Shown here piece by piece: positions 1-8,788 of a stretch of DNA of 12,904 nucleotides. The notes under the pieces were generated by a model. The model did not search any database, had not been told where the DNA came from, and was given only the letters and a program-made list of their open reading frames with translations. Source of the DNA: Aalborg-AAW-1 sp964458335 (GTDB lineage Bacteria; Patescibacteriota; Gracilibacteria; Absconditabacterales; Absconditicoccaceae). The stretch lies in assembly GCA_964458335.1 (NCBI GenBank), contig CAYWIJ010000021.1, positions 1-12,904 of the forward strand, in the 5' to 3' direction. The stretch's first letter is position 1. Each line of letters begins with the position of its first letter. Both the position numbers and the translations under genes were made by a program.

Positions 1-120
1 CCCCGAAGGAAGTCCTCTTGGGGGAAGGAACGAAGCAATCCATACTCATTTACTTGTCATTGCGCGCCCCGAAGGAAGTCCTCTTGGGGGAAGGAACGAA
101 GCAATCCATACTCATTTACT
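1..120. repeat. Tandem copies of a MITE-like palindromic repeat (66-bp period)
   Basis: Two near-identical copies of a unit starting CCCCGAAGGAAGTCC begin at 1 and 67, giving a 66-bp period. Each contains an imperfect hairpin (CCCCGAAGGA against CCTCTTGGGG, with G-U pairs) and runs into GAACGAAGCAATCC. The second is preceded by TGTCATTGCG, so ATTGC and GCAAT flank it as outer arms. The same outer sequences recur at 151-203 and inside comEC at 693-727. The short frame open across this region is just repeat translation and I do not call it a gene. Confidence 0.85.
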
Positions 121-150
121 TTATTTATGATACCACTCCTTTGTATTATA

Positions 151-203
151 GATTGCCACAGTCCCGCACACTCTTACTATGTACTGGCGGGACTTCGCAA
201 TGA
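151..203. repeat. Inverted repeat with perfect inner arms
   Basis: AGTCCCGC (160-167) pairs perfectly with GCGGGACT (187-194), and ATTGC (152-156) pairs with GCAAT (197-201). This is the same outer-arm signature as the neighbouring repeats in the opposite orientation, with a different core. It may be a dispersed non-autonomous element. It could also act as a transcription terminator for comEC, which ends at 287 reading toward it, but there is no clear U-tract. Confidence 0.7.
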
Positions 204-219
204 CTCCTCCTTTGACCCT

Positions 220-274
220 GTCATCCAGAATGGAGCGATAGTTGATAAAGATTCTTCGCTTCGCTATGAATGAC
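220..274. repeat. MITE-like repeat with GTCAT/ATGAC ends
   Basis: The segment starts GTCATCCAGAATGG and ends CGCTATGAATGAC, giving terminal GTCAT and ATGAC arms around a core containing TTCTTCGCTTCGC. It resembles the short palindromic repeats scattered through many small bacterial genomes. It lies 12 bp beyond the comEC stop codon. No gene is visible in 1-286. Confidence 0.55.
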
Positions 275-286
275 ACTACCTTTGTC

Positions 287-1858
287 TTATCCTCTTTTTA
301 CCTCCTGAACTATCCACCATACCCAATATCCTATCATCATACATCCTATAATCCATCCACCAAACCTACCTACCTTCATAATCAAACCATAATCAGCACC
401 TATCTGAGCCACAGTCACCATTAGCAACAACATCCATCATACTAACGGCGATAGTCGACCTATAGACCACAACGACAACAAGATCAACAACGAAGTAATA
501 AACGGAACAAATGGTACAACAATCATATTAAAGAGAGGTGAAAGAATATTGATTTGACCTGTATTTCGTATCAGTATTGGTAATACTCCTATCATAGCTC
601 CGATACTTGGTAGTATAACAATACGAATTGCTTTCCATACCTGCTCTTTCCACCAAGACGATGAAAACTTGTTAATTTCTCATACCTTAATATGTCATTG
701 CGAGGAGGAACGACGAGGCAATCCATAATCATCAATCTGTCAGCTAATTTTACCTTTCAGCTTCTGAAACACTACCTTATCCGCCCATATTATCCCCACC
801 AATGCCCCGAAACTCAATAAAAATCATAAATCATAGAAGATATAATACGGATTCCACAATAACATAAGACACCAAGCATACGACAACAATCTCCATATCG
901 AAATCTGACGACCAGGGAAGAGTACAACAAGTGTCAATACTGCCATAATAGTCGCCCTTACTACACTTGAATCTGTCCCCACGAGATACGAATATCACAA
1001 TACCACTACTATCAATAGTACAATTCTTGCATAAAATGGTACTCGAAACAACAACAAAGACGCCAAGGCTACCACAATAGCAATATTTCCACCACTTACT
1101 GCAACTAGATGTACTAATCAACTATCAATAAACGATTGGTATTCATCGTTGTGAAATAATGACCTCTCTCCGATCAACATCCCAAGTCATAATGCTCATG
1201 CTACATCTACACCTAACACTGAAGTCAGATTTTTCTTAATGTTTTGTCTTATCATCATCCTGAGATCAACTTCATTATCCTGTCATCCATCACTCTCCAC
1301 TCTATAAGGATTATCATCATAGAGAGATCAATCAATACCTTGCATATACAACCACCCATCATAATCAAAACTCTCACTGTCCATAACTTGACCATCTTGT
1401 CGACTTCACAAATTTACTATCTTACCAAACCACCAAACCCAACGATTATCATACTCTCTGACCATAATTTTCCTCGATGATTGTATCACATCTCCAGGTT
1501 GGAGCGAGGCCTTCGAATATAATAATAACTGACTCTCAACTTCTCACCTGTCTGCCGACAAGGCAGGCTCTGAATTTTTAACTTCTACAAGGTATCTATT
1601 GATCCTCTGTTGTTCAATAACATGAAAAGTTGTTGTTCCTGACGCAGTGAAAGTTCAGCTTATATGATTCATATCATAGATCATAACAGAACACCATCAT
1701 GACAATATCGACAAGAGATAGACAAGGGTGGTTTTTCGTGACCACTTCATCACTCTGCTGATGATAAACAGGAGAACAATACAAGACATACCTATCACTA
1801 CACTGTGTGTCCATATCGCAACAAGAATTGATAGGGTAAACAAAAGGATGATAACCAT
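287..1858 (-). CDS. comEC: ComEC/Rec2-type DNA uptake channel protein, reading frame interrupted
   Basis: Integral membrane channel that brings single-stranded DNA across the cytoplasmic membrane during natural transformation. With UGA as Gly, the part from about 1585 down to the TAA at 287-289 reads as one frame. It holds the ComEC signature SGLVHLVAVSGGNIA, with its first Gly encoded by TGA, then STVVRATIMAVL, LSFGALVGIIW and GQINILSPLFN, with many hydrophobic helices. The N-terminal part from ATG 1858 gives three hydrophobic stretches followed by ISGTFTASGTTTFHVLNN, as in the family's N-terminal domain. The two parts share a frame but are separated by an in-frame TAG at 1586-1588. Local frame slippage around 1550-1600, next to a palindrome, is an alternative. 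Full length would be about 520 residues. No C-terminal metallo-beta-lactamase domain is present. It is last in the minus-strand run, after a glycosyltransferase. The family call is firm. Whether the gene is intact is not known. Confidence 0.8.
693..727. repeat. Dispersed palindromic repeat embedded in frame within comEC
   Basis: TGTCATTGCG followed by GAGGAACGACGAGGCAATCC matches the flanks of the repeats at 1-120: GTCATTGCG and GGAACGAAGCAATCC. ATTGC (697-701) and GCAAT (718-722) form the outer arms. It is translated on the minus strand as about 12 extra residues containing GLPRRSSSQG, in a loop between two ComEC membrane segments, without breaking the frame. Confidence 0.75.
1546..1572. repeat. 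CTGCC/GGCAG palindrome at the comEC frame break
   Basis: CTGCC and GGCAG form a hairpin around a GACAAA loop, with further partial pairing outside. A related CCTGTC/GACAGG hairpin lies at 11780-11796 before trxB. It sits about 15-40 bp from the in-frame TAG in comEC, so its insertion or repeated copying may relate to the disrupted frame. Confidence 0.55.
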
Positions 1859-1910
1859 AGCTTACTTCATACAAAATAAATGCCATTAATTACTCGTTTT
1901 TCATTATCAA

Positions 1911-1945
1911 TCACAGAGATCCTTCGCAAACTCAGGATGATAATC
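1911..1945. repeat. Short ATCCT/AGGAT repeat between GT2 gene and comEC
   Basis: ATCCT (1919-1923) and AGGAT (1934-1938) flank TCGCAAACTC. On the minus strand this reads ATCCTGAGTTTGCGAAGGAT, a type of short repeat seen widely in bacterial intergenic DNA. The rest of 1859-1969 is AT-rich spacer with no gene. Confidence 0.5.
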
Positions 1946-1969
1946 CTTTTATTATTCATTATTCATTGT

Positions 1970-2920
1970 TTATATACTCTTTATTCCATCTCTCGTCCCT
2001 CTCCACAACGCTCCAAACAGCTGTCACCACTGAGACATCGGAGCATAAAATATCATATGCAATCATATCCAACCAAGCTGTCAGATAAATCCACTACTAT
2101 AAAAAAGTATTTTCTGCCACCAATTTCCTAAGACATAAACAAGAATAATCCTATGTTTTGACTTGAGATAGGCACGTTCAGGAGTATTTGCATACATTTC
2201 AGAAAGTTTATTTCTATGGGCATGGTGATGAATAACATGAGCCCATGTATCAGCAAAGATTTGTACTCATCACTTCGACATCTGAGCAGTCATGATCAAA
2301 TCTTCATAGACAAAAGGTATCTGTTCGTCAAACGGATATGCTTCAAACACTGCCTTTGAACCAGCTAGACAGTTTGACGACGCTAACTGCAATGAAAAAT
2401 AACGTTCTGATGACTGGACAGCTGTATTTCATAACCAGATAGGTCTACACATCGCAAAATTAAATCCTGATGCAAGTGCAGGACGCACTATACTTTGGGT
2501 ATCATCATATTGGATCGGAGCTACAATTGTATATTCTGGATGATCGAGGTGAGTAAGGAAACCAAAAAGATTTTCACACATATCATCTGGACACACATTG
2601 TCGTCATCGATAAACATCATATATGGAGTTTTTACTTTATTTCTTCCATAATTACGCACATAACTTGCACCCTGTCAGACTGAAAATTTTTTATCTGACA
2701 AAGGATTAATAATATCTACACGGACTTTGGGAAGTTGAGCAAAGAGCAGTTTCACAGAAATCGCATACGTATCAAATTCTGATTTATCGGCATAGGTATC
2801 CCATACAATAATTATCTGTTCTGGTGATAAACTTTGTCCAATAAGAGAGATCAAAAGTGGCTTGATACTATCAAACACTCTATTGGAGGGAATAACAACT
2901 GCATAGGATATTGGTTTCAT
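1970..2920 (-). CDS. GT2-family glycosyltransferase
   Basis: Predicted inverting glycosyltransferase with a GT-A fold, 316 residues, using a nucleotide-sugar donor. The protein starts MKPISYAVVIPSNRVFDSIK, the typical beta-strand and loop of the family. It continues with GQGASYVRNYGRNK (about 83-95) and FIDDDN (103-108), the metal-binding DxD region, then FVYEDLIMTAQMS, the usual Glu-Asp acceptor-side motif. The C-terminus has aromatic, partly hydrophobic segments (ILVYVLGNWW, GWIGLHMIFYAP) that could associate with the membrane. About seven glycines are TGA, including the one before QGASYVRN. It stops at TAA 1970-1972. It lies 35 bp downstream of the pyruvyl transferase-like gene and is probably co-transcribed with it, so a role in cell-surface polysaccharide is likely. 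The sugar and acceptor cannot be told from sequence. Confidence 0.88.
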
Positions 2921-2955
2921 TGAAGATATTTTGTTTTCAAAAGAATAAATAATGT

Positions 2956-3918
2956 TTACAATTCAAGAGTCGAAGTGACAAGTTTCCTAACTTTCTCTGC
3001 ATAGACAGACGCATAACGAGGTTTTTCAAACTCTTGAAGAAGGAGAAGAATATGTAATCTCGCAGCTAAACCAGCACTCGCTCCATCAATCAAAGCAAGA
3101 AGCTCTGACAGAGGATACTGTTCTCGTTCGAAAATATGTAAATTAGGATATGCTCATTCTAGCCATTGAGCAAACTTAGCATCATTACTATTGATAGATT
3201 TACCTGAAAGATAAACAGGTGTCGCATCAGGATACAATTCAGTCAGAAAAGTTTTTATCTTTTCATACAATTCTTCAGAACTCATCGATTCAACAATATT
3301 CAGAATAACATAAGGTTTCGTTATATCAAATGACTCCAATTTGGTACCTGACATCTTCTGTCTATATCTATCTATCACAGGGATAGCAAAATCATGATAG
3401 TGAATGGCTTTATCAGTGTAGTTCTTGACTTCATCAAAGGAAGTATGATCTCTAGTTACCACTCTCTGAGCTTTGGGTAATACAATCTTATACAATAATT
3501 TCTGTCGCCATATCTTCGCCGTTTCGATTCCTCAGAGGAGAACAAACTTGTGACAAAGAATAGGAGACAGATAGCGAAGAAGATAATTCCACCCGCCATG
3601 AAATCCTCTTGACTCAGCAAACACTTCTCCACCTCCAAAGAAGTACATATCATAACGGAAATTATCAAAAATATTTTTAGAGATTTTTTTAAATTTGATT
3701 ATTTTGTTTTGTGAAACAAATCCATGTGCCAATTTTAATTGTTCCATCAAGACAACATTAGTTGTCCATCGCTGTTCCATTCGTGATACATCTCCTACCT
3801 CAACTATCAATTCATCTACGTCACCGTATGCTGTATCAATATAATCCAAGACTCACCAAAACAACATCTCATCTCAGAGGTTCTTAAATCCATAGAAACA
3901 CTTCAAAAATCATGTCAT
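2956..3918 (-). CDS. Polysaccharide pyruvyl transferase family protein (CsaB-like)
   Basis: About 320 residues. Members of this family transfer pyruvate ketal groups from phosphoenolpyruvate to envelope polysaccharides; CsaB does this for the polymer that anchors S-layer proteins. Features seen: CFYGFKNLGDEMLFWGVL near the N-terminus, the NxGD motif that opens the family, with its Gly encoded by TGA; DMYFFGGGEVF around residues 87-97; LPKAQRVVTRDHTSFD, where the family usually has a v-S-x-R-D-x-x-S segment; and GLAARLHILLLL near the C-terminus, matching the conserved R-L-H. The ATG at 3918 is chosen because it precedes the NLGDE motif. Four CGA codons (residues 46, 50, 138, 265) are read here as possible Trp. 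It sits between the secreted repeat protein and a GT2 enzyme, which fits surface-polymer decoration. Its substrate is inferred only from family and context. Confidence 0.75.
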
Positions 3919-3954
3919 TATAATTCAAAATTTATAATTCAAAATTTATAATTC
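3919..3954. repeat. 14-bp AT-rich tandem repeat, 2.5 copies
   Basis: The unit ATAATTCAAAATTT occurs at 3920-3933 and 3934-3947, followed by a partial copy to 3954. It fills the whole gap between the lamin-tail protein stop and the pyruvyl transferase-like start. It may hold the latter's translation start region or simply be a slippage-prone spacer. Confidence 0.8.
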
Positions 3955-6900
3955 CTACTGATACACCTTTTTATAATACTCATCCATCTTGTCATGTCAA
4001 AACAAACTACGACCAAATTGATCTAACATATAATCATCTGGCGTCTGTTGAGATACAAGTTCCACATAACGTTCTAATTCAGTCGGTTTTACTTGAGCAC
4101 CATAGACAAAGAAAGAAGATAACTGATTATTTTTTATTCTTTTGGAAAGAGTAGTATATGACTGTAATCGCTGACGCAAAGTAGTAGGATGTAAGGTATT
4201 ATTATAATACAATGTAGAGATTTGAGATAAATAAGCATTTTGTAAGGTTAATAATGCTCTATTTTTCTTACTTGTTGCTGTCTCTCCAGCATTCATACAA
4301 CGAATCTGTACTCCCTCATACGTCAGACAAATCTTTTTTTCTACTTTTTTGAGCAACAATTTCGATAAACTTCCATGCTGAAAATCCAATGCATCCAAAA
4401 GACTGCTTGGTATAGTACTCGCTCATAGTCATAGACGAGGATGATAATAACGTGTATCTTCCTGTGCTTGTGGATAACACAGACGATCGATTTCGACATC
4501 GCCAACATACAAATACAGACAACTTGGCGAATTGGAGAGAACTTTTCCAGCAGGGAAGATATTTTCTCATACTGACAGTATCTTACCAGAAAGTGGAATA
4601 TTCGTCGTATTGATCTTGAGTTTCACACTCTTGTCGATTACTTGACCACTTTGACCACTTCGTAAAAGAGCTATCAATTCATTTTCTTTAGCAATATCTT
4701 TTCATTTGGGATTTGGTAGTACTCGAGCTATCTGCAGTCATTGCCATAGGGACATATCGACTTGTCCACTCAACATTTCTTTCTGGCTCGGATCATAACA
4801 ATATTCATCGAGTACTTGTGATCCATAGAGCAATTGTACACAAGTTGCCTTACTATTTGGCATTTGATAGTTTCACACAAAACTCATCGTCCCAGAAAGT
4901 GACAAGGTATCGGAAAGTTTCTTCTTTTTGTTGTCAAATGACAGATACAATGGTTTTGGCAACATAATAGGTTCTGACACGGTGAGCGTAACAACTTCAG
5001 CATTCGTATCTGATCATGGAGGATCGTAGACGAGATTATCAATGGTGATCATAACACCTGAAAACAACTCTGAAAAATCACCTGTCAAGTTCTGTCCACT
5101 TCAGAGTTTATCTATAGCTGGATCATAACAATAAGTATCAAAGACATAATTTCATTGCTTAAGCTCAACACAAGTTGCCTTACTATTTGGCATTTGATAA
5201 TTATCTTGAAGAGTGACCAAACCACCTCTCTTGCTGATACCTTTGAGATAATATTTTTTATCATCAAATTGGATATAAAAAGTCGAAAGATCAAGCATCA
5301 AATCCTTTGGAGTATCCAAAACAACTATTTCGTTATCCGTATCCGATCATGGAGGATCATAGACAAGACTATGAATATGGATATCATATGCTGAGTAATC
5401 TATCGTTACTGCTGATTCTTTAGGAGTAGTAGTTGCCTTGGGATCATAACAATACTCATCATAGACAATATCTTCATAGGTCAAAGCCACACAAGTAGCT
5501 GTCGTATTAGGCATTTGAAAATTTCCAACCAACGTCAACGTCTGTCATGAGAGAATAGTTCCATAGATTCTCTTGGTTTTAGTACCCACACGCAGACGTA
5601 ATTCATCTAATACCACTTCATCAGCTCATCAGTCAAAACGTATCGTAATAGTTTCATTATTCGTATCATCTCCTGGTGGATCATAGACAAGCGACACAAT
5701 ATCAAACTGAAGATTTGCATAGTCGACACTTGGAGCAGGCTCAGCTAACGGTAAATATGGTGAAGGATTTGTAGTAGGATCATAACATGCTGTATCGACT
5801 AAGGTATCCAGATAATACAGATTCACACAGACAGGACGAGAATTGACCATCTGAAAATTTGCTGTCCTGATATATTCAGTACCAAACACAACAGTTCCTG
5901 ACTGAAATTTATACGTTTTGCTATCATACTTGACTGACCAACCAGACAAGGAAATACTCTCACCACTCAAGAGCGTCAGACCGATCCTTTCAGTATTCGT
6001 GTCAGATCATGGCGGATCATAATCGATAAGTGATAGGCGAAGATCAACTCAAGACAATCAATCAAAAGTTCAAGATCATTGTCCATTATCACCTGTTCCT
6101 GTATCTGGATCATCATCTACTGGACAATACGGTCAACTTGGTAGTGATATTACTCCCATATACGGCAAGAAAACATGATCAAATCATGGTGATGGAATTC
6201 AAGCAGTCGTCAAAAATGTGTCACAATCAATCATTCCTTCTTTATACCAAGATCAACCAACATTCAAAACATACGATGATGATAATCCTTCTCCATTATC
6301 AAGAGAAGAAATAAGCAATTGTCCTGTCGACACAGACAAATCGGGCAATACTATTATATTATCATCATGCAAGAGTCATGATACCGAGGAAGTAATAAGA
6401 TATCTCATATTTTTCTCCCAAAACTGATTTGATACTTCAACAGATGAAGCAAGAATATCTCCAGATAGCAATAATCATCATTCCCAATCTTGAGTAAAAA
6501 GTAATTCAATATAGTGAGTATACTCATCACCGTTATACACTTCATCGATAACAAACGGGCTTATTGGACAAGTCTCTGAAGTTTCAGAATCTTTATCATC
6601 GGAATCATCAATTTCATCAATCAAAGGTAAAAAAATTGTCCCATCAGCATAATAAACAACTCAAGGATTTGCTATAACGGTGGATCATCGCACCATCTCT
6701 AGTGAAGTTGGTAAAATAATTCGTTCTGACCCATCTCGAAGTCTTTGAAACGTAGTAGACGTATTATCATACTTTTTAACATCTGTCTGCGATACAGAAA
6801 ATTGATCAACGATCTCATTATCAATTATAAGCTCAATATTTACTTCTGATGTGTCTCACAAATTCAGTCAGAGTCCTGTCTTTTTTGGGGTTATCGTATC

Positions 6901-7161
6901 ACTGGACAACATAGACAAGTTGTCGCCAAGCAAAAGAAGAGTTCAGGAGGGAATTGAGATATTGGAAAGGGTCAATGGTGAAGTTTTGACACCAACAAGG
7001 GTAAACGTTCACTGAAAATCATTATCTCCCACATTCGTTATCTCGACAAATTCATCACTCCCATCAACAAGTACTTCCGTAATACGGAGTTCGTACGCTC
7101 AGACATAGCCTAAGAAGAAAATAATTCACATTACAAAAAAGCTGAAAAATCATTTTATCAT
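3955..7161 (-). CDS. Large secreted protein with repeated lamin-tail-like (LTD) modules
   Basis: About 1068 residues, read continuously only with UGA as Gly. It starts with a Lys-containing hydrophobic segment (MIKGFFSFFVMGIIFFLGYV) that looks like a signal peptide, so it is probably exported or anchored. An LTD-like domain follows (about 24-165; DEFVEITNVGDN, IPSGTLLLLGDN), then a second (from about 203; FVIDEVYNGDEYTHYIEL). Next come modules headed by YDPPGSDT or variants at Gly 385, 497, 605 and 716, and a fifth by LPNPKGKD at 820, spaced about 104-112 residues. Each of these five modules later carries a Cys-x13-Cys pair ending near YCYDP, as if disulfide-bonded. An acidic stretch (DEIDDSDDKDSE) lies between modules 1 and 2. 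The last 150 residues or so match nothing I recognise. LTD domains are beta-sandwiches found in bacterial surface proteins and nucleases. No catalytic motif is visible here, so adhesion or surface structure is a guess. It ends with TAG. Confidence 0.85.
4838..4869. repeat. 32-bp exact direct repeat within LTD modules (second copy 5168-5199)
   Basis: The 32 bases at 4838-4869 recur exactly at 5168-5199, 330 bp apart, which equals 110 codons or one module. On the minus strand they encode YQMPNSKATCV, with the Tyr codon only partly covered. Exact identity at the DNA level, not just the protein level, points to recent duplication or ongoing recombination between modules. Confidence 0.85.
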
Positions 7162-7210
7162 AATTGGTGTGGCAATCTCATAAAAATCAAAGTTCTTTCA
7201 AAATTTATTT

Positions 7211-7276
7211 GTCGTTCCGAACTTGTTTCGGAATCTTAAAATTTAAGACTAAGATCCTGCAATAAATTCAGGATGA
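7211..7276. repeat. Double-hairpin dispersed repeat between murG and the LTD gene
   Basis: TTCCGAA (7215-7221) pairs with TTCGGAA (7227-7233), and ATCCTG (7254-7259) pairs with CAGGAT (7269-7274), ending GATGAC. The composition matches the short palindromic repeats elsewhere in the window. It lies downstream of murG (stop at 7328) and upstream of the LTD start at 7161, so it could also affect transcript ends between them. Nothing else is seen in 7162-7327. Confidence 0.65.
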
Positions 7277-7327
7277 CTCATTCTCTACAATACTTCACTT
7301 CAGAGATTTTTGTTTTTGGGGGTTGTT

Positions 7328-8440
7328 TTAGTGTATCAACATACGGTCTAAGATGGTCGTTTTTGCCTGAGCAATTTTATCTTTTATTTTATCAGTTGTG
7401 AGAGTTATAGATTTTGGTGATGTATTTACAAGAGATTTATAGAGTTTTTGGACAAATTCAGGATCGTTTTGACTGAGTAGAGTATCACCAAAATTATCGA
7501 CATAAAATTCTGCATTCTTTTGCTGATCGTGTGTCACAGGAAGAGGAACAATCACCAAAGGTACTTCAAAAAGTTTACATTCAGCTAGAGTTGTCGTACC
7601 ACCACGCACCACAGCAATATCCGCACGATGATAGAGCCATCACATCACCGCTTGTTCTGTAATCAGATCGGTAATGATAATATGATCATGGTTCTTTGGT
7701 AAATCTGACGAATCAATCAGATGTCGTCCATTAATAATCACTATCACACACTGTTCTGCAAACCATGGATCTGTCGCTGTCGCTTTCAAGACAGCTTTAT
7801 AGAGTTTCTGCGCTCCAAGAGATCCTCAAGCGACAAGAATCATGAGCTTATCTTTGGGAATATCAAAAGGAAGTGATGATGGTTGCTTAACAAGATCATC
7901 TGACAAAATCTGTCATACGGTGATCGAATCACGAAGCGTATCAGGAAATCCTGAAAAATTTTGTGTCGCAAAACGGGACGCTAATCTGGTCGTCAAACCT
8001 GGTGTCGTATCACTGTCATGGACATAAATCTTGCGATGACAGATCCAAGCAGCGATGACGACAGGAAGGGAGACATATCATCACTTACAGAAGATGACAT
8101 CAATTTTTTTGGTCAAGATATGTCATATTGATTGAATAATACCTAAGGGAAAGAGAAACATATCACGAATATTTCTCCATCTGGATATCCAAATCGTCTC
8201 TCTACGATATTTCCCTGCCAAGATAGTAATAAACTGTGGCTGAACATGAGTAAAACTATCCTTATATTGTTCAAAAAACGTATATTCCATACCTTTCTTT
8301 TCACCAAATCGATAGACATTGTCGACAACTTGTCTATATTCCTGTCATCTATCAATAGTTTGTAAAAGTGAGATCAGAGGTAAAATGTGACCTCCTGACC
8401 CTCATCAGGTAAAAGCTATGTTGAGTGGTTGTTGTTTCAT
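7328..8440 (-). CDS. murG: MurG, UDP-GlcNAc:lipid I N-acetylglucosaminyltransferase
   Basis: Peripheral membrane GT-B enzyme that adds GlcNAc to lipid I to make lipid II for peptidoglycan. It has 370 residues, the usual family length. Seen in order: the N-terminal glycine loop AFTGGGSGGH (about 9-18, two Gly as TGA); VY-CGA-FGEKKGMEY around 44, matching a W-x-G-x-x-x-x-x-E segment if CGA is Trp; CKGGYVSLPVVIAA; HDSDTTPGLTTRLASRFA, the MurG H-E-x-N-x-x-x-G-x-x-N-R-x-L-A region with Asp-Ser for Glu-Gln; AGGSLGAQKLY, the second glycine loop; and VVRGGTTTLAE with PLPVTHDQQKNA, the UDP-GlcNAc site. About nine glycines are TGA. The ATG at 8440 gives a start typical for the family. It is 103 bp from the XRE gene upstream, so it may have its own promoter. 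Confidence 0.93.
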
Positions 8441-8543
8441 AGTGATAGTCTATTCAAACTAATAGTAAGTGCAAGAAAAAATCACCATTTGAATTTAAAG
8501 AATGATAATCAACAATAGATAAATTCTTAAAACTCAATTATTA

Positions 8544-8777
8544 TTACACCTCATCTTTTCCACAATCTTCATCATCATCTCTATACTCCAAGATATCACC
8601 TGGTTGACAATGTAATACTTTACAAATAGTATTCAAGGTACTAAAACGAATTGCTTTTGCTTTTCCTGTCTTTAAAATAGAAAGATTAGACAATGTTAAA
8701 TTTACTCTTTTTGAAAGTTCGTTGAGAGAGATTTTCTGTTTTGCCATCACAACATCTAGATTTATAATAATAGCCAT
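8544..8777 (-). CDS. XRE-family helix-turn-helix regulator (YozG-like)
   Basis: A 77-residue DNA-binding protein. It starts MAIIINLDVVMAKQKISLNE and contains LSKRVNLTLSNLSILKTGKA, the helix-turn-helix, followed by AIRFSTLNTICKVLHCQPGD. This arrangement matches very closely a regulator family common in Firmicutes and Bacteroidetes. It lies 11 bp downstream of the DUF2975 gene. The two form a known two-gene arrangement in which the small regulator accompanies the membrane protein, though its targets are generally uncharacterised. All three glycines use GGN, there is no TGA and no CGA, so the protein is identical under the standard code. It may regulate its own operon through sites in 9269-9526. 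An internal Met at residue 11 is a less likely start. Confidence 0.92.
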   Translation of the reverse strand: MAIIINLDVVMAKQKISLNELSKRVNLTLSNLSILKTGKAKAIRFSTLNTICKVLHCQPGDILEYRDDDEDCGKDEV

Positions 8778-8788
8778 GGTATTATATT

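Noticed and set aside
1..120. Possible CRISPR array
   Set aside because: Only two units in direct contact with no unique spacers between them; the unit is itself palindromic and recurs elsewhere.
18..203. A 61-codon open frame on the plus strand
   Set aside because: It is the translation of two tandem palindromic repeats, giving the same peptide twice, with no start context.
831..1121. A 96-codon open frame on the minus strand
   Set aside because: It is out of frame with ComEC. The frame containing LVHLVAVSGGN covers the same bases and matches a known family.
3955..7161. Several separate small genes in place of one LTD protein
   Set aside because: All the fragments share one frame, are separated only by TGA, and the breaks fall on conserved Gly of repeated motifs such as PPGSD.
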